DNA of 64,000 bases, from contig NZ_CP036295.1 in assembly GCF_004801255.1 (NCBI RefSeq), positions 310,001-374,000 of the forward strand. The letters run 5' to 3'. The notes below the pieces were generated by a model. It was not told where the DNA came from. It saw only the letters and a list, made by a program, of their open reading frames with translations, and did not search any database. The DNA is from Desulfovibrio desulfuricans. Lineage in GTDB: Bacteria > Desulfobacterota > Desulfovibrionia > Desulfovibrionales > Desulfovibrionaceae. A program made the position numbers and the translations under genes. Shown in pieces: positions 17,782-25,948 of this stretch (its first letter is position 1; each line of letters opens with the position of its first letter).

Positions 17782-17796
17782 GCAGTAATCATGCCA
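17782..17796 (-). promoter_or_regulatory. Sigma-54 (-24/-12) promoter of the hydroxyacid oxidase genes
   Basis: Minus strand reads TGGCATGATTACTGC with GG-N10-GC spacing. It lies about 205 bases before the oxidase ATG and 97 bases from the upstream element at 17894-17909. Confidence 0.82.
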
Positions 17797-17893
17797 TGGC
17801 AAAAAACATATTGTTTGTCAGCTAATTATCTATATTTTTACGTGTGGGCGACGCATGGTAACGCCTTTGTTTGTTCATATTGCGTACTGACGA

Positions 17894-17909
17894 GTTGCAA
17901 AAATTAACG
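17894..17909 (-). promoter_or_regulatory. Candidate enhancer (UAS), oxidase copy
   Basis: Minus strand reads CGTTAATTTTTGCAAC, differing from the korA copy at one position. Distance to the promoter is typical for enhancer-binding proteins. Confidence 0.65.
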
Positions 17910-18349
17910 GGGCAAGGGCTGTCCCACGCGTCGGATTGAGGCCCGCCACTCTCGGTGACAGACGCGCGAGGCCCCCTGCCTGCCGGGCGCGTCTGGGCTG
18001 CCCCCTGCCGCTATGCCGTCAGGCCGGAATCTGCTCGGGGTTGAGTTGTCATTGGTGGGTTCGGGCTTATTGTAAAACATGCGGCGTATGCCAGCAGGCG
18101 GCCCCGCCCCGTTGCGCGGGCAGCTTCGGGCGCAAAGCTTTGATGCGGCGGGTTTGACCCGGCGTGTTGCAGCCGGTGGGCCGAACGGCTGGTGCATAGG
18201 CTTGCGGCAGACATGTGGTTGCTGACGACGTTTGCCCGTTGCTACAGACGGCAACTCCATGTAGAGTAATAAGAAATCCAGAGATACCCGCCTGTCGGCC
18301 CGAGCCGTCAGCGCAGCACGCGAAAACAGCACACCTTCAGGATCACGCC
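17910..18349. other. Non-coding region between the oxidase promoter and cysE
   Basis: About 440 bases with no convincing gene. A weak sigma-70-like pair TTGCTA-N17-TAGAGT on the plus strand near 18239-18267 could serve cysE. Open frames here have no ribosome site. Confidence 0.4.
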
Positions 18350-19261
18350 ATGGACACAAAGCAGGATATCACCGCAACTGGCATGCCCCTTATTGACAGC
18401 GTGGTTGAGCGGCTCTGCCACGAAACCTCGCTCAGCACGGTATGGCATCGCTCTGGTCAGGGCGCGCCCATGCCGTCCCTGCCGGTGCTCTCTGAAATAC
18501 TGGAAAGGCTTCGCGCGGCCATCTTTCCGGGCTATTTTGGCGCGGCCTCCGTACGGCGCGAATCCATGCGCTACCATCTGTCCGCCAACCTGGACAGCAT
18601 CCACCGTCTGCTGGGCGAGCAGATCGTGCGCGGCTTCTGTTTTAGCTGCGAGGGGCTCGGCATACCCTGCACCTCGTGCGAAACCGAGGGGCAGCACGCG
18701 GCGTTGGCCTTTATGGACAGCCTGCCCGAGATACGCCGCCTGCTGGCTGGCGACGCCAAGGCGGCCTACGAGGGCGACCCCGCGGCCACCAGCCCTGGAG
18801 AAACCATATTTTGCTACCCTTCGCTCAGAGCCATGTTTCACCACCGCATCGCCCACGAGCTCTACAGACTCAAGGTCCCGGTGATTCCGCGCATTATTTC
18901 GGAAATGGCGCACAGCACCACGGGTATCGACATCCACCCCGGCGCGGCCATTGGCGAGGAGTTTTTCATTGACCACGGCACCGGTGTGGTCATTGGTGAA
19001 ACCTGCATCATCGGGCGCAACTGCCGCCTGTATCAGGGGGTTACGCTGGGGGCGCTTTCCTTCCCCAAAAATGCGGATGGAACCCTCACCAAGGGCAATC
19101 CCCGTCACCCCATACTGTGCGACAATGTGACCGTTTACGCCGGGGCCACCATTCTTGGCCGCGTTACGGTGGGCAAGGGCGCGGTGATCGGCGGCAATGT
19201 GTGGATTACCCAGGACGTGCAGGAAGGCGCACGCATTACCCAGGAAAAGCCCCGTGACTAG
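18350..19261 (+). CDS. cysE: Serine O-acetyltransferase
   Basis: A 303-residue enzyme that makes O-acetylserine from serine and acetyl-CoA, the first step of cysteine synthesis. The N-terminal helical region (to about 190) is followed by the left-handed parallel beta-helix of hexapeptide repeats, with the family motifs DIHPGAAIGEEFFIDHGTGV, GETCIIGRNCRLYQGVTLG and RHPIL. The length suits the EpsC/plant-like serine acetyltransferases of Desulfovibrio-type genomes, longer than E. coli CysE at the N-terminus. ATG at 18350 (MDTKQD) was chosen because family similarity begins there and AGGA lies seven bases upstream; the frame runs 45 codons further upstream. The lipoprotein gene overlaps its end. 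Confidence 0.92.
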   Translation: MDTKQDITATGMPLIDSVVERLCHETSLSTVWHRSGQGAPMPSLPVLSEILERLRAAIFPGYFGAASVRRESMRYHLSANLDSIHRLLGEQIVRGFCFSCEGLGIPCTSCETEGQHAALAFMDSLPEIRRLLAGDAKAAYEGDPAATSPGETIFCYPSLRAMFHHRIAHELYRLKVPVIPRIISEMAHSTTGIDIHPGAAIGEEFFIDHGTGVVIGETCIIGRNCRLYQGVTLGALSFPKNADGTLTKGNPRHPILCDNVTVYAGATILGRVTVGKGAVIGGNVWITQDVQEGARITQEKPRD

Positions 19262-19400
19262 CAGTCGCAGGCTGGTGCGCCGCGCCGCCGCCCTGTTGCT
19301 GTGCGTCTGGGTCTGCGCCGCGCTGCTGCCTCTGGGCGGTTGCGCCCTTAATGTTAAACCCAGCGGGCAGGTTGTTACCGACGTCAGCGTCGGCCGCTAG
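19254..19400 (+). CDS. Very small predicted lipoprotein, 48 residues
   Basis: A GTG at 19254, eight bases after AGGA and overlapping the cysE stop by eight bases, opens a 48-residue frame. It has an arginine-rich n-region (RRLVRR), a hydrophobic core and a lipobox LGGC at residues 27-30, so the mature lipid-anchored peptide would be 19 residues (CALNVKPSGQVVTDVSVGR). The classic lipobox and the strong terminator just after the stop support a real gene. Function unknown; short lipopeptides of this kind are found in many Gram-negative genomes. Confidence 0.65.
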   Translation: MTSSRRLVRRAAALLLCVWVCAALLPLGGCALNVKPSGQVVTDVSVGR

Positions 19401-19424
19401 CGCACTGTCGCAGGTGTTGTCCGC

Positions 19425-19476
19425 AACTCCGCCGCATTCTGTCTGCCTTGGGCGCAGGGAACGGCGGAGTTTTTTT
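19425..19476 (+). terminator. Intrinsic terminator after cysE and lipoprotein gene
   Basis: Ten-bp arms AACTCCGCCG (19425-19434) and CGGCGGAGTT (19462-19471), then T to 19476. The 27-base loop is long. Confidence 0.85.
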
Positions 19477-19814
19477 GTGTCGGCAGGGCGTGATTGCCGC
19501 ATGGTTTGCTGGCTGCGCCGCGCTCAGGGCTTGCCGCCATATTCGCTGCTGTCATGTTCCCTGCTGCCAGATTGGGAGGGCACAAATCAGAGGCAAGATG
19601 AGAGGCCGGGGCAATGCTCAGGCGGCAATGCTCAGGCGGCGATCTCCGGCGGGAGCACTCGCTCGCATTTGTTGAGCGCCAGATTTTGGGGCGCGCAGGG
19701 GCTGCGGTATGGACATGGCGGCTCTTGCGTGACATGATCCCGCCTTCATAAATTCTGGCCGCTGGGTTCACATGTTTGCATACGTGGGCTTTCGGCTCAG
19801 AGAGTGGAGTTGTC
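19477..19814. other. Non-coding region before the MarC-family gene
   Basis: About 340 bases without a gene. It contains the 14-bp tandem duplication at 19610-19637. No clear promoter was recognised. Confidence 0.5.
19610..19637 (+). repeat. Two tandem copies of a 14-bp unit
   Basis: GGCAATGCTCAGGC occurs twice head-to-tail, then the first three bases (GGC) of a third copy. A simple slippage duplication in intergenic DNA is the likely origin. Confidence 0.8.
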
Positions 19815-20414
19815 ATGGAATTTTTTACCGAAGTCGTGGGCACGAGCATCAAGATATACGCGCTCATGACGCCCCCTGCCGTGCTGAGTGCTTTTATCAG
19901 CGGTACCAAGGGCTTTGACAAAAAACAGAAATCGACCGTGGCCGCCAAAACTTCTGCGGCCATCTTTCTTATTGGCGTAACGCTGTTTTTGTTTGGCCCG
20001 CATCTTTTTTCGCTGTTTGGTTTCACGCTTGACGCCTTTCGTATCGGGGCGGGCGTGTTGCTTTTTTTGACGGCAGTTTCTCTCATGAACGACGACGGCA
20101 AGGACGCGCTCTCCGGCAAGGAGGGCGACATCAGCGTCGTGCCGCTGGCCATACCGCTGGGCATGGGGCCTGCCTCCATCGGCGCGGTCATGGTTATGGG
20201 CGCGTCGGCCACAGAGATGCATCAGGTGCTTGTGGGCGTTTTTTCGCTGCTGGCGGCGTCTGTGGGTATGTTTGCGCTGCTGTGCATGGCCGACGGCGTG
20301 GTGCGGGCGCTGCACCGCACGGGCATTGCCGTGCTGTCAAAGCTTACAGGCCTTTTGCTGGCGGCCATCGCGGCGCAGGTGATATTTACGGGCATTCGGG
20401 CCTTTTTGGGTTAG
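19815..20414 (+). CDS. MarC-family integral membrane protein
   Basis: A 199-residue protein with about six transmembrane segments and the MarC/UPF0056 pattern: the second helix ends in KTSAAIFLIG, an amphipathic LDAFRIGAGVLLFLTAVSLM segment follows, and the central IPLGMGPASIGAVMV turn matches the family PLI/GPG signature. Members are inner-membrane proteins of unclear transport function; the old link to antibiotic resistance is not supported for MarC itself. ATG at 19815 has GGAG five bases upstream. Ends with its own terminator. Confidence 0.82.
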   Translation: MEFFTEVVGTSIKIYALMTPPAVLSAFISGTKGFDKKQKSTVAAKTSAAIFLIGVTLFLFGPHLFSLFGFTLDAFRIGAGVLLFLTAVSLMNDDGKDALSGKEGDISVVPLAIPLGMGPASIGAVMVMGASATEMHQVLVGVFSLLAASVGMFALLCMADGVVRALHRTGIAVLSKLTGLLLAAIAAQVIFTGIRAFLG

Positions 20415-20438
20415 AAAGGCGCGGCTGCGGGTGATAGA

Positions 20439-20471
20439 AACGGCGAGACAGGTTCCTTCGCCGTTTTTTTA
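20439..20471 (+). terminator. Intrinsic terminator
   Basis: AACGGCGA/TCGCCGTT stem (20439-20446, 20458-20465) with a T run after it, 24 bases beyond the MarC-family stop. Confidence 0.88.
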
Positions 20472-20669
20472 ATTATGTATGAAGGGTTGTTGGCGGTATA
20501 GGGCGAGGCTCCAGGCTGCGGCCTGGGTAATGGACCGGGCGATGGCCGCGAGCGGTCGCGTTGCGGGGGCGGGTAGAAAGGGCGTTGCAACAGCATGGGG
20601 CTGCGGCCCCGGCGCGTATTGCTCCAAAACTAGCTTGGACGCGCAGCGCGGCAACAAGAGGAGGATGTC

Positions 20670-21980
20670 ATGAACGTACTGGAAAAAATGTTTAATCCTG
20701 CGGCCAGGGGCAGCACGGTGCGGCGCGAAATGCTGGCCGGTCTTACCAGCTTTATGGCCATGTGCTACCTGATCTTTGTGGTGCCCGGCATGCTGTCTGA
20801 CGCCGGTATGCCCAAGGATTCCGCCGTGGCGGCCACCATCTGGATTACGGTTATCGCCACACTTATCATGGGCCTGTGGGCCAAATTCCCCGTGGGCGTG
20901 GCTCCGGGGCTCGGCATTACGGCCTTTTTTGCCTACTACGTTTGCGGCCCGGCGGGCTATACATGGCAGACCGGCCTTGGCGCAGTGTTTATCTCGGGCG
21001 TGGTTTTTTTGCTGCTCACGGTCACCAAGGTGCGCCAGCTTATCATCAATGCCGTGCCCATGGACCTCAAGTTTGCCATTGTTGTGGGTATTGGCGCGTT
21101 TATCGCTTTTATCGGCATGAAGAGCTGCGGCATTGTGGCCGCCAGCCCCGCGACCTTTGTGACCCTGGGCAATCTTGGCGATCCCAAGACCCTGCTTTCC
21201 GTGGCGGGCATCTTCCTTATTGGCGCGCTGCTGTCGCTGCGCGTGCCAGGGGCCATGATCATCGGCATTGTGGCCATTGCCGTTGCGGGTATGGTGCTTG
21301 GCGTGTCGCAGGTGCCGCAGGGCAATATTTTTAACGCTTCGCTCCCCCTGCCCACCGAAACCTTTATGGCCATGGATCTCAAGGGCGCGCTGCACCACGG
21401 TCTGATCTCCATCATCTTTACCCTGACCATGGTTGACCTGTTCGACAACATGGGCGTGCTCATCGGGCTGTCGCAGAAGGCCGGTTTTATCCGCGAGGAC
21501 GGCCACATTGAAAATCTGGACAAGGCCCTGATTTCCGACTCCATCGCCACCATGTCCAGCGCCGTGCTGGGCGCCACCACCGCCACCAGCTACCTTGAAA
21601 GCGCCGCTGGCGTGGCCGAGGGCGGGCGTACCGGCCTGACCGCCGTAACCATTGCCGTGCTCTTTTTCCTGACGCTGTTTTTTGCGCCTCTGGTGAGCAT
21701 GGTTCCCGCTTACGCCACCGCCCCGGTGCTCATCATCGTGGGCGCCATGATGATGCAGGAGGTCGGGCGCATCAAGTTTAAGGACTTTACCGTGGCTCTG
21801 CCCGCCTTTTTGACCATCATCAGCATGCCGCTTACCTTCAACATCGCCACGGGCTTTGGCTTTGGCTTTGTGAGCTGGGTGGGCCTCAAGGCGCTTTCTG
21901 GCCGCTTTAAGGACCTCAACGTGGTCATGCTGCTGATCGCCCTGTGCTTTGTGATCAACTTTGCCCTGCGCCTTCAGTAA
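20670..21980 (+). CDS. NCS2-family purine permease (AzgA-like)
   Basis: A 436-residue transporter with about 13 hydrophobic segments. Family landmarks are RREMLAGLTSFMAMCYLI near the N-terminus, GVAPGLGITAFFAY (the MGLNAFFA-type substrate loop), VTLFDNMGVL-like VDLFDNMGVLIGLSQKAG in the middle and TTATSYLESAAGVAEGGRTG. This points to the AzgA/PbuG adenine-guanine-hypoxanthine:H+ symporters. GGAGG precedes the ATG. The 200-base leader is GC-rich and can fold, but no purine riboswitch core was found. Single-gene unit with its own terminator. Confidence 0.9.
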   Translation: MNVLEKMFNPAARGSTVRREMLAGLTSFMAMCYLIFVVPGMLSDAGMPKDSAVAATIWITVIATLIMGLWAKFPVGVAPGLGITAFFAYYVCGPAGYTWQTGLGAVFISGVVFLLLTVTKVRQLIINAVPMDLKFAIVVGIGAFIAFIGMKSCGIVAASPATFVTLGNLGDPKTLLSVAGIFLIGALLSLRVPGAMIIGIVAIAVAGMVLGVSQVPQGNIFNASLPLPTETFMAMDLKGALHHGLISIIFTLTMVDLFDNMGVLIGLSQKAGFIREDGHIENLDKALISDSIATMSSAVLGATTATSYLESAAGVAEGGRTGLTAVTIAVLFFLTLFFAPLVSMVPAYATAPVLIIVGAMMMQEVGRIKFKDFTVALPAFLTIISMPLTFNIATGFGFGFVSWVGLKALSGRFKDLNVVMLLIALCFVINFALRLQ

Positions 21981-22017
21981 GGGGCGTTGCGGCAATATGC
22001 CGTAATTACTGATCAAA

Positions 22018-22059
22018 CCCCCGAGCCGTCGCCCGATGGCCGGGGGCTTGCTTTTTTTT
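22018..22059 (+). terminator. Intrinsic terminator after the purine permease
   Basis: CCCCCG (22018-22023) and CGGGGG (22041-22046), extended by AGCC/GGC, then a run of eight T residues at 22052-22059. Confidence 0.85.
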
Positions 22060-22176
22060 GCGGCAGCAGTAAGGGTGAAGCTCCCTGATCCTTGCGTTTA
22101 CACCGGCAACAGGGCATAATTTGCGACCGAAAATCAACGCTCACCAGCCGAGACGGCAAATGAGGAATATTCGCAC

Positions 22177-22797
22177 ATGGCAATGCTTCTGCAATCACAG
22201 CGCCCCGTCAAACCCCTGTGGCGGGAATACGGCGAAGCCCTGTTCGTCGCGCTTATCCTGGCTTTGGTCATCCGTACCTTTGTGGTGCAGGCCTTTAAAA
22301 TTCCTTCGGAATCTATGGTCAAAACCCTGCTTGTGGGCGATCATTTGCTGGCGAGCAAGTTCTCCTACGGCGTCAAAATCCCCTTTACCCACTCCTATAT
22401 TTACAAGGGCAGTGATCCGGCAAAGGGCGACATCATCATTTTTGAATACCCCAACGATCCCAGCGTAGACTACATCAAGCGCATCATCGGCACGCCCGGC
22501 GACATCATCGAGGTGCGCAACAAGCAGCTCTACCGCAACGGCGAGCCGGTGAAGGAATCGTTTATCCGCTTTACCGAGCCCGACCGCATCCAGCCCGTGC
22601 GCGATAATTTTGGCCCGGTTACCGTGCCTGCCGACAAGTATTTTGTCATGGGCGACAACCGCGACAATTCCATGGATTCGCGCTTTTGGGGCTTTGTGGA
22701 CCGCAGCGCCATACGCGCCAAGGCCTGGCGCATCTACTGGTCGTGGGGCGGGTTTGGCGACATCCGCTGGGACCGCATCGGCAAGGCCGTGCAATAA
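22177..22797 (+). CDS. lepB: Signal peptidase I
   Basis: A 206-residue membrane-anchored serine protease that removes signal peptides on the outer face of the inner membrane. One N-terminal transmembrane helix (residues 17-38) is followed by the box B catalytic serine in PSESM (about residue 47), the catalytic lysine in DYIKRIIG, and box E GDNRDNSMDSRFWG. The length is that of the short, single-anchor type. Two nearby ATGs (22177, 22183) compete; GAGGA lies 11 bases upstream of the first. It stands alone, followed by a terminator. Confidence 0.95.
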   Translation: MAMLLQSQRPVKPLWREYGEALFVALILALVIRTFVVQAFKIPSESMVKTLLVGDHLLASKFSYGVKIPFTHSYIYKGSDPAKGDIIIFEYPNDPSVDYIKRIIGTPGDIIEVRNKQLYRNGEPVKESFIRFTEPDRIQPVRDNFGPVTVPADKYFVMGDNRDNSMDSRFWGFVDRSAIRAKAWRIYWSWGGFGDIRWDRIGKAVQ

Positions 22798-22866
22798 CCC
22801 CAGGCCCGTCATATTCAGGCTGCATGCGTCGGCTCAGCCGTCGCGTTTTGCCGCCAAGGCTTTTTG

Positions 22867-22903
22867 CGGCGCGGATGTAGTCACAACTCCGCGCCGTTTT
22901 TTT
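22867..22903 (+). terminator. Intrinsic terminator after lepB
   Basis: CGGCGCGGA pairs with TCCGCGCCG across a 12-base loop, then seven T residues. comM begins 26 bases later. Confidence 0.88.
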
Positions 22904-22928
22904 ATGGTGCAATGGTAAAGGAGCACGC

Positions 22929-24452
22929 ATGGTTGTCCGTTTGAACAGCGGCGGGGTGGAAGGCGTCGACGCCTACCCTGTGGAACTGGAAGTGGACTTC
23001 GTGCGCCAGGGTCTGCCCGGCTTTACCATGGTCGGTCTGGCCGAGGCCGCCGTGCGTGAAGCCAAAGACAGGGTTTTTGCCGCCCTGCGGGCCTGCGGCT
23101 TCAAGCTGCCGCCAGCGCGCATTACGGTTAACCTTGCCCCCGCGTGGCGGCGCAAAAGCGGCGCAAGCTACGATCTGCCGCTGGCCGTGGGGCTGCTGGC
23201 CGCTGCGGGCATTCTCCCCGCCGAGCCTTTGCAGGGCATGTATCTGGCAGGCGAGCTGTCGCTCAACGGAGCGTTGCGCCCGGTAAGCGGCGTGTTGCCC
23301 CTGGCCCTGCTGGCGCGCCAGCAGGGGGCGGCGGGGCTGATAGTGCCCCCCGGCAACGGGGCCGAGGCCGCAGTGGTGCGCGGGCTCAAGGTTTTTGCGC
23401 CAGAGGGGCTTGGCCGCTGCGCCGCTTTTCTGGCCGGGTCCGAGCCGCTGGAACCTCTGTGCGAACCAGTGGATGACGCGCTGGAGGCCCCCGTCTACAA
23501 GCAGGATTACGCCGAGGTCAAAGGGCAGGAGGCTGCCAAGCGGGCGCTTGAAATCGCCGCCGCCGGGGGCCATAACGTGCTGCTCATCGGCCCGCCAGGC
23601 AGCGGTAAAACCATGCTGGCCCAACGCCTGCCCACCATCCTGCCGCCGCTGGATTTTGAGGAATCGCTCGAAGTCACAAAAATTTACAGCGTCTCCGGCA
23701 AGCTGCCACCCGATGCGGGCCTTATGCGCGTGCGGCCCTTTCGCGCGCCGCACCACACCATCTCTGACGTGGCGCTGGTTGGCGGCGGCGGGTATCCCCG
23801 CCCCGGCGAGGTCAGTCTTGCCCATCGCGGCGTGCTGTTTCTGGACGAACTGCCGGAATTTCGCAAGACCGCTCTGGAGGCCTTGCGCCAACCCCTTGAG
23901 GGAGGCGTGGCCGCCATTGCGCGAGCCGCCCACAGCGTGAGTTTTCCGGCCGCCTGCATGCTGGTGGCTGCCATGAACCCGTGCCCCTGCGGCTATTTTG
24001 GCGACCCCACGCACGAATGCACCTGCCGCCCGGAGCAGCGCACGCGCTATCAGTCGAGACTCTCAGGCCCCATGCTTGACCGCATTGACGTGCATGTGGA
24101 AGTGCCCGCCGTGGCGTACGCCGACTTTCGCGGTACAGGCAGCGGCGCTTCGTCTGCCCAGATGCGCGAGCGCGTGCTCAAGGCCAGGGCAACACAGCGG
24201 GCGCGCTACGGCAGCGATGGGCCGCGCTGCAATGCCGAGCTATCGGGCGCGCTGCTTGAGCAACACTGCGCGCTGAATGCCGAGGGCCATGCCTTGATGG
24301 AGGCTGCGGTCAACCGCCTTTCCCTTTCCGCCCGAGCCTGCGCCAGGGTGCTGCGCATGGCCCGCACCATCGCCGATCTGGACGATGCCGCTGCCATTGG
24401 CACGCCGCATCTGGCCGAAGCCGTGTCGCTGCGCGTGCTGGACAGGAGCTAA
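22929..24452 (+). CDS. comM: ComM/YifB-family AAA+ ATPase (Mg chelatase-like)
   Basis: A 507-residue protein. An N-terminal ChlI-like domain (residues 20-140) is followed by the AAA+ core with Walker A GPPGSGKT (about 219-226), Walker B LFLDELPEF, and a C-terminal Mg-chelatase-type lid. A cysteine-rich insert (NPCPCGYFGDPTHECTC) typical of YifB/ComM is present. In naturally competent bacteria ComM is a hexameric helicase that drives branch migration during DNA uptake; its role in this organism is not known. The ATG at 22929 follows AAGGAG by seven bases. Length and order of motifs match the family without gaps. Confidence 0.92.
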   Translation: MVVRLNSGGVEGVDAYPVELEVDFVRQGLPGFTMVGLAEAAVREAKDRVFAALRACGFKLPPARITVNLAPAWRRKSGASYDLPLAVGLLAAAGILPAEPLQGMYLAGELSLNGALRPVSGVLPLALLARQQGAAGLIVPPGNGAEAAVVRGLKVFAPEGLGRCAAFLAGSEPLEPLCEPVDDALEAPVYKQDYAEVKGQEAAKRALEIAAAGGHNVLLIGPPGSGKTMLAQRLPTILPPLDFEESLEVTKIYSVSGKLPPDAGLMRVRPFRAPHHTISDVALVGGGGYPRPGEVSLAHRGVLFLDELPEFRKTALEALRQPLEGGVAAIARAAHSVSFPAACMLVAAMNPCPCGYFGDPTHECTCRPEQRTRYQSRLSGPMLDRIDVHVEVPAVAYADFRGTGSGASSAQMRERVLKARATQRARYGSDGPRCNAELSGALLEQHCALNAEGHALMEAAVNRLSLSARACARVLRMARTIADLDDAAAIGTPHLAEAVSLRVLDRS

Positions 24453-24779
24453 CCCGACAGGTGTAGGTTTTTGGGCCAAGGGGTTTTTGCGCTATGGGCT
24501 TTTCAAACCAGTTGCGTGAAGCCCGGCGACCGCTCTGTCATGATGCTCACCGGGACGCCCTTCAGCTGGCGGACGCATTCTCATTCTCCGACCTTCTCCG
24601 GCCTCCGCCATCCCCAGGCTTTCCCCTTATTGCAAACCGTGACATGGCTTGCTGCCAGCAACAATGGCCGGGGTACTTTTTCCTCCGCCTTTTAACGTAA
24701 CGTTGTTTTGCCTGGATGTCTGGGCCGCAGATATTCGTCAGCTATCCGGCATTGACCCGCTACCTCGGCATCCATACGT
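24453..24779. other. Non-coding region after comM
   Basis: About 330 bases without a supported gene. A 74-codon frame here has no ribosome site or family pattern. Nothing else was recognised. Confidence 0.5.
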
Positions 24780-24817
24780 AAAAAGCGCCCGTGGGCTCAG
24801 GCTCACGGGCGCTTTTT
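24780..24817. terminator. Bidirectional intrinsic terminator
   Basis: AAAAAGCGCCCGTG (24780-24793) and its exact complement (24804-24817). It ends the carboxypeptidase gene on the minus strand and can also stop read-through on the plus strand. Confidence 0.9.
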
Positions 24818-24835
24818 GTGCAAATTTGGCGGGGG

Positions 24836-25948
24836 TCAGCTCGCGTTGTTGGCAACGCGTCGGGCCGCCTGTCCGTCGTCGGCGTGCCGCTGGCGGGAGG
24901 CTTTTTCCACATTTTTCTTTTTGGCCTTGGCGGCCTTGGTCTGCTTGGCGCGATGCGCGGTCTGCACGCTGTCGCCACGGTCATTGCCGGCATACTGGTG
25001 GTAGGCCTCGCGGGCATTTTTACGGATGTCGGGGTGGTATTTTTCGCGGGGCAGGTTGTCCAGCGCAGCCACCACGGTGGGAGCGCTGTTGTCGCACACC
25101 TCAAAACCCGCATCCAGCAGGCGGAAGGCCTCAATGCTGCGTATCTGCGAGTCGGGCGCGCCCATGATGACCGCCAGCAGCCGCTTGTCGCCCCTGAGGG
25201 CCGTGAAAACCATGTTGTAGCCCGAGGCGTTGATCCAGCCGGTTTTCAGGCCGTCGGCGCCGGGATACTGCCCCAGCAGGGGGTTTTTGTTCCAGGTGAC
25301 GCGGCCACGGTAATTCAGCACGTGCGTGTTATGAAAGCGCAGCATGTCGGGATAGGCGTGCAGGTAGGCGCGGGCAAGCGTAAGCATGTCGCGGGCGGTG
25401 GTGTACTGCCCCTTGGCGGGGAGACCGTGCGGATTCACAAAGTAGCTGTCGCGCATGCCAAGATCGCGGGCCTTGGCGTTCATCATGTTGATGAAGGCGG
25501 GCACTGAGCCGCCCACGTATTCGGCCATGGCGGTGCTGGCGTCGTTGCCGGACGAAACGGCCATGCCCGTGAGCAGCTGCTCAAGGGTGACCTGTTCGTT
25601 TTCGTTCAGCCCCATGCGCGAGCCGCCAGTGCGGGCCGCATTGCGGCTGATGATGGTGGTATTGTCCATGCCGGCGATGCCGGAGTTGATCTGGTCCATG
25701 GCAAGAAACATGGACATGATCTTGGTCAGCGATGCCGGGGGGATATGCTGGTCGGCATTCTGCTCAAAAAGCACTGCATCGCGGTCGAGGTCGTACAAAA
25801 TGGCGGAGCATACGCCAAGCGCGCTCTGGGGCGGTACTGCCGGAGCCGAAAAAACATGGCCTGGTTGCGCCAGCAGGGCGGCGCAGACGAGGGCTGCTGT
25901 AGCGAAGAGCGTGCGGAGCGACGGGCAAAAACGACGGGTGCTGATCAT
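24836..25948 (-). CDS. D-alanyl-D-alanine carboxypeptidase (PBP5/6 family)
   Basis: A 370-residue periplasmic enzyme that trims the terminal D-Ala from peptidoglycan stem peptides. An N-terminal signal sequence (residues 1-35, cut after VFSA) is followed by the three penicillin-binding motifs: SLTK (active serine about 73), SGN (about 133) and KTG (about 236). The C-terminal region after residue 300 is basic and Ala/Lys-rich; the PBP5-type second domain is short. AAGGA lies before the ATG. It is a single-gene unit. Confidence 0.92.
   Translation of the reverse strand: MISTRRFCPSLRTLFATAALVCAALLAQPGHVFSAPAVPPQSALGVCSAILYDLDRDAVLFEQNADQHIPPASLTKIMSMFLAMDQINSGIAGMDNTTIISRNAARTGGSRMGLNENEQVTLEQLLTGMAVSSGNDASTAMAEYVGGSVPAFINMMNAKARDLGMRDSYFVNPHGLPAKGQYTTARDMLTLARAYLHAYPDMLRFHNTHVLNYRGRVTWNKNPLLGQYPGADGLKTGWINASGYNMVFTALRGDKRLLAVIMGAPDSQIRSIEAFRLLDAGFEVCDNSAPTVVAALDNLPREKYHPDIRKNAREAYHQYAGNDRGDSVQTAHRAKQTKAAKAKKKNVEKASRQRHADDGQAARRVANNAS

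Noticed and set aside
17904..18359. 151-codon minus-strand frame before cysE
   Set aside because: Arg/Pro/Ala-rich with no ribosome site and overlaps the upstream element and cysE start.
20471..20669. Possible purine riboswitch before the AzgA-like gene
   Set aside because: None of the conserved purine-riboswitch core segments could be found; the leader is just GC-rich.
20469..22016. A 515-codon frame opposite the purine permease
   Set aside because: His/Gly-rich shadow of a clear NCS2 permease; it also runs through the terminator and leader.
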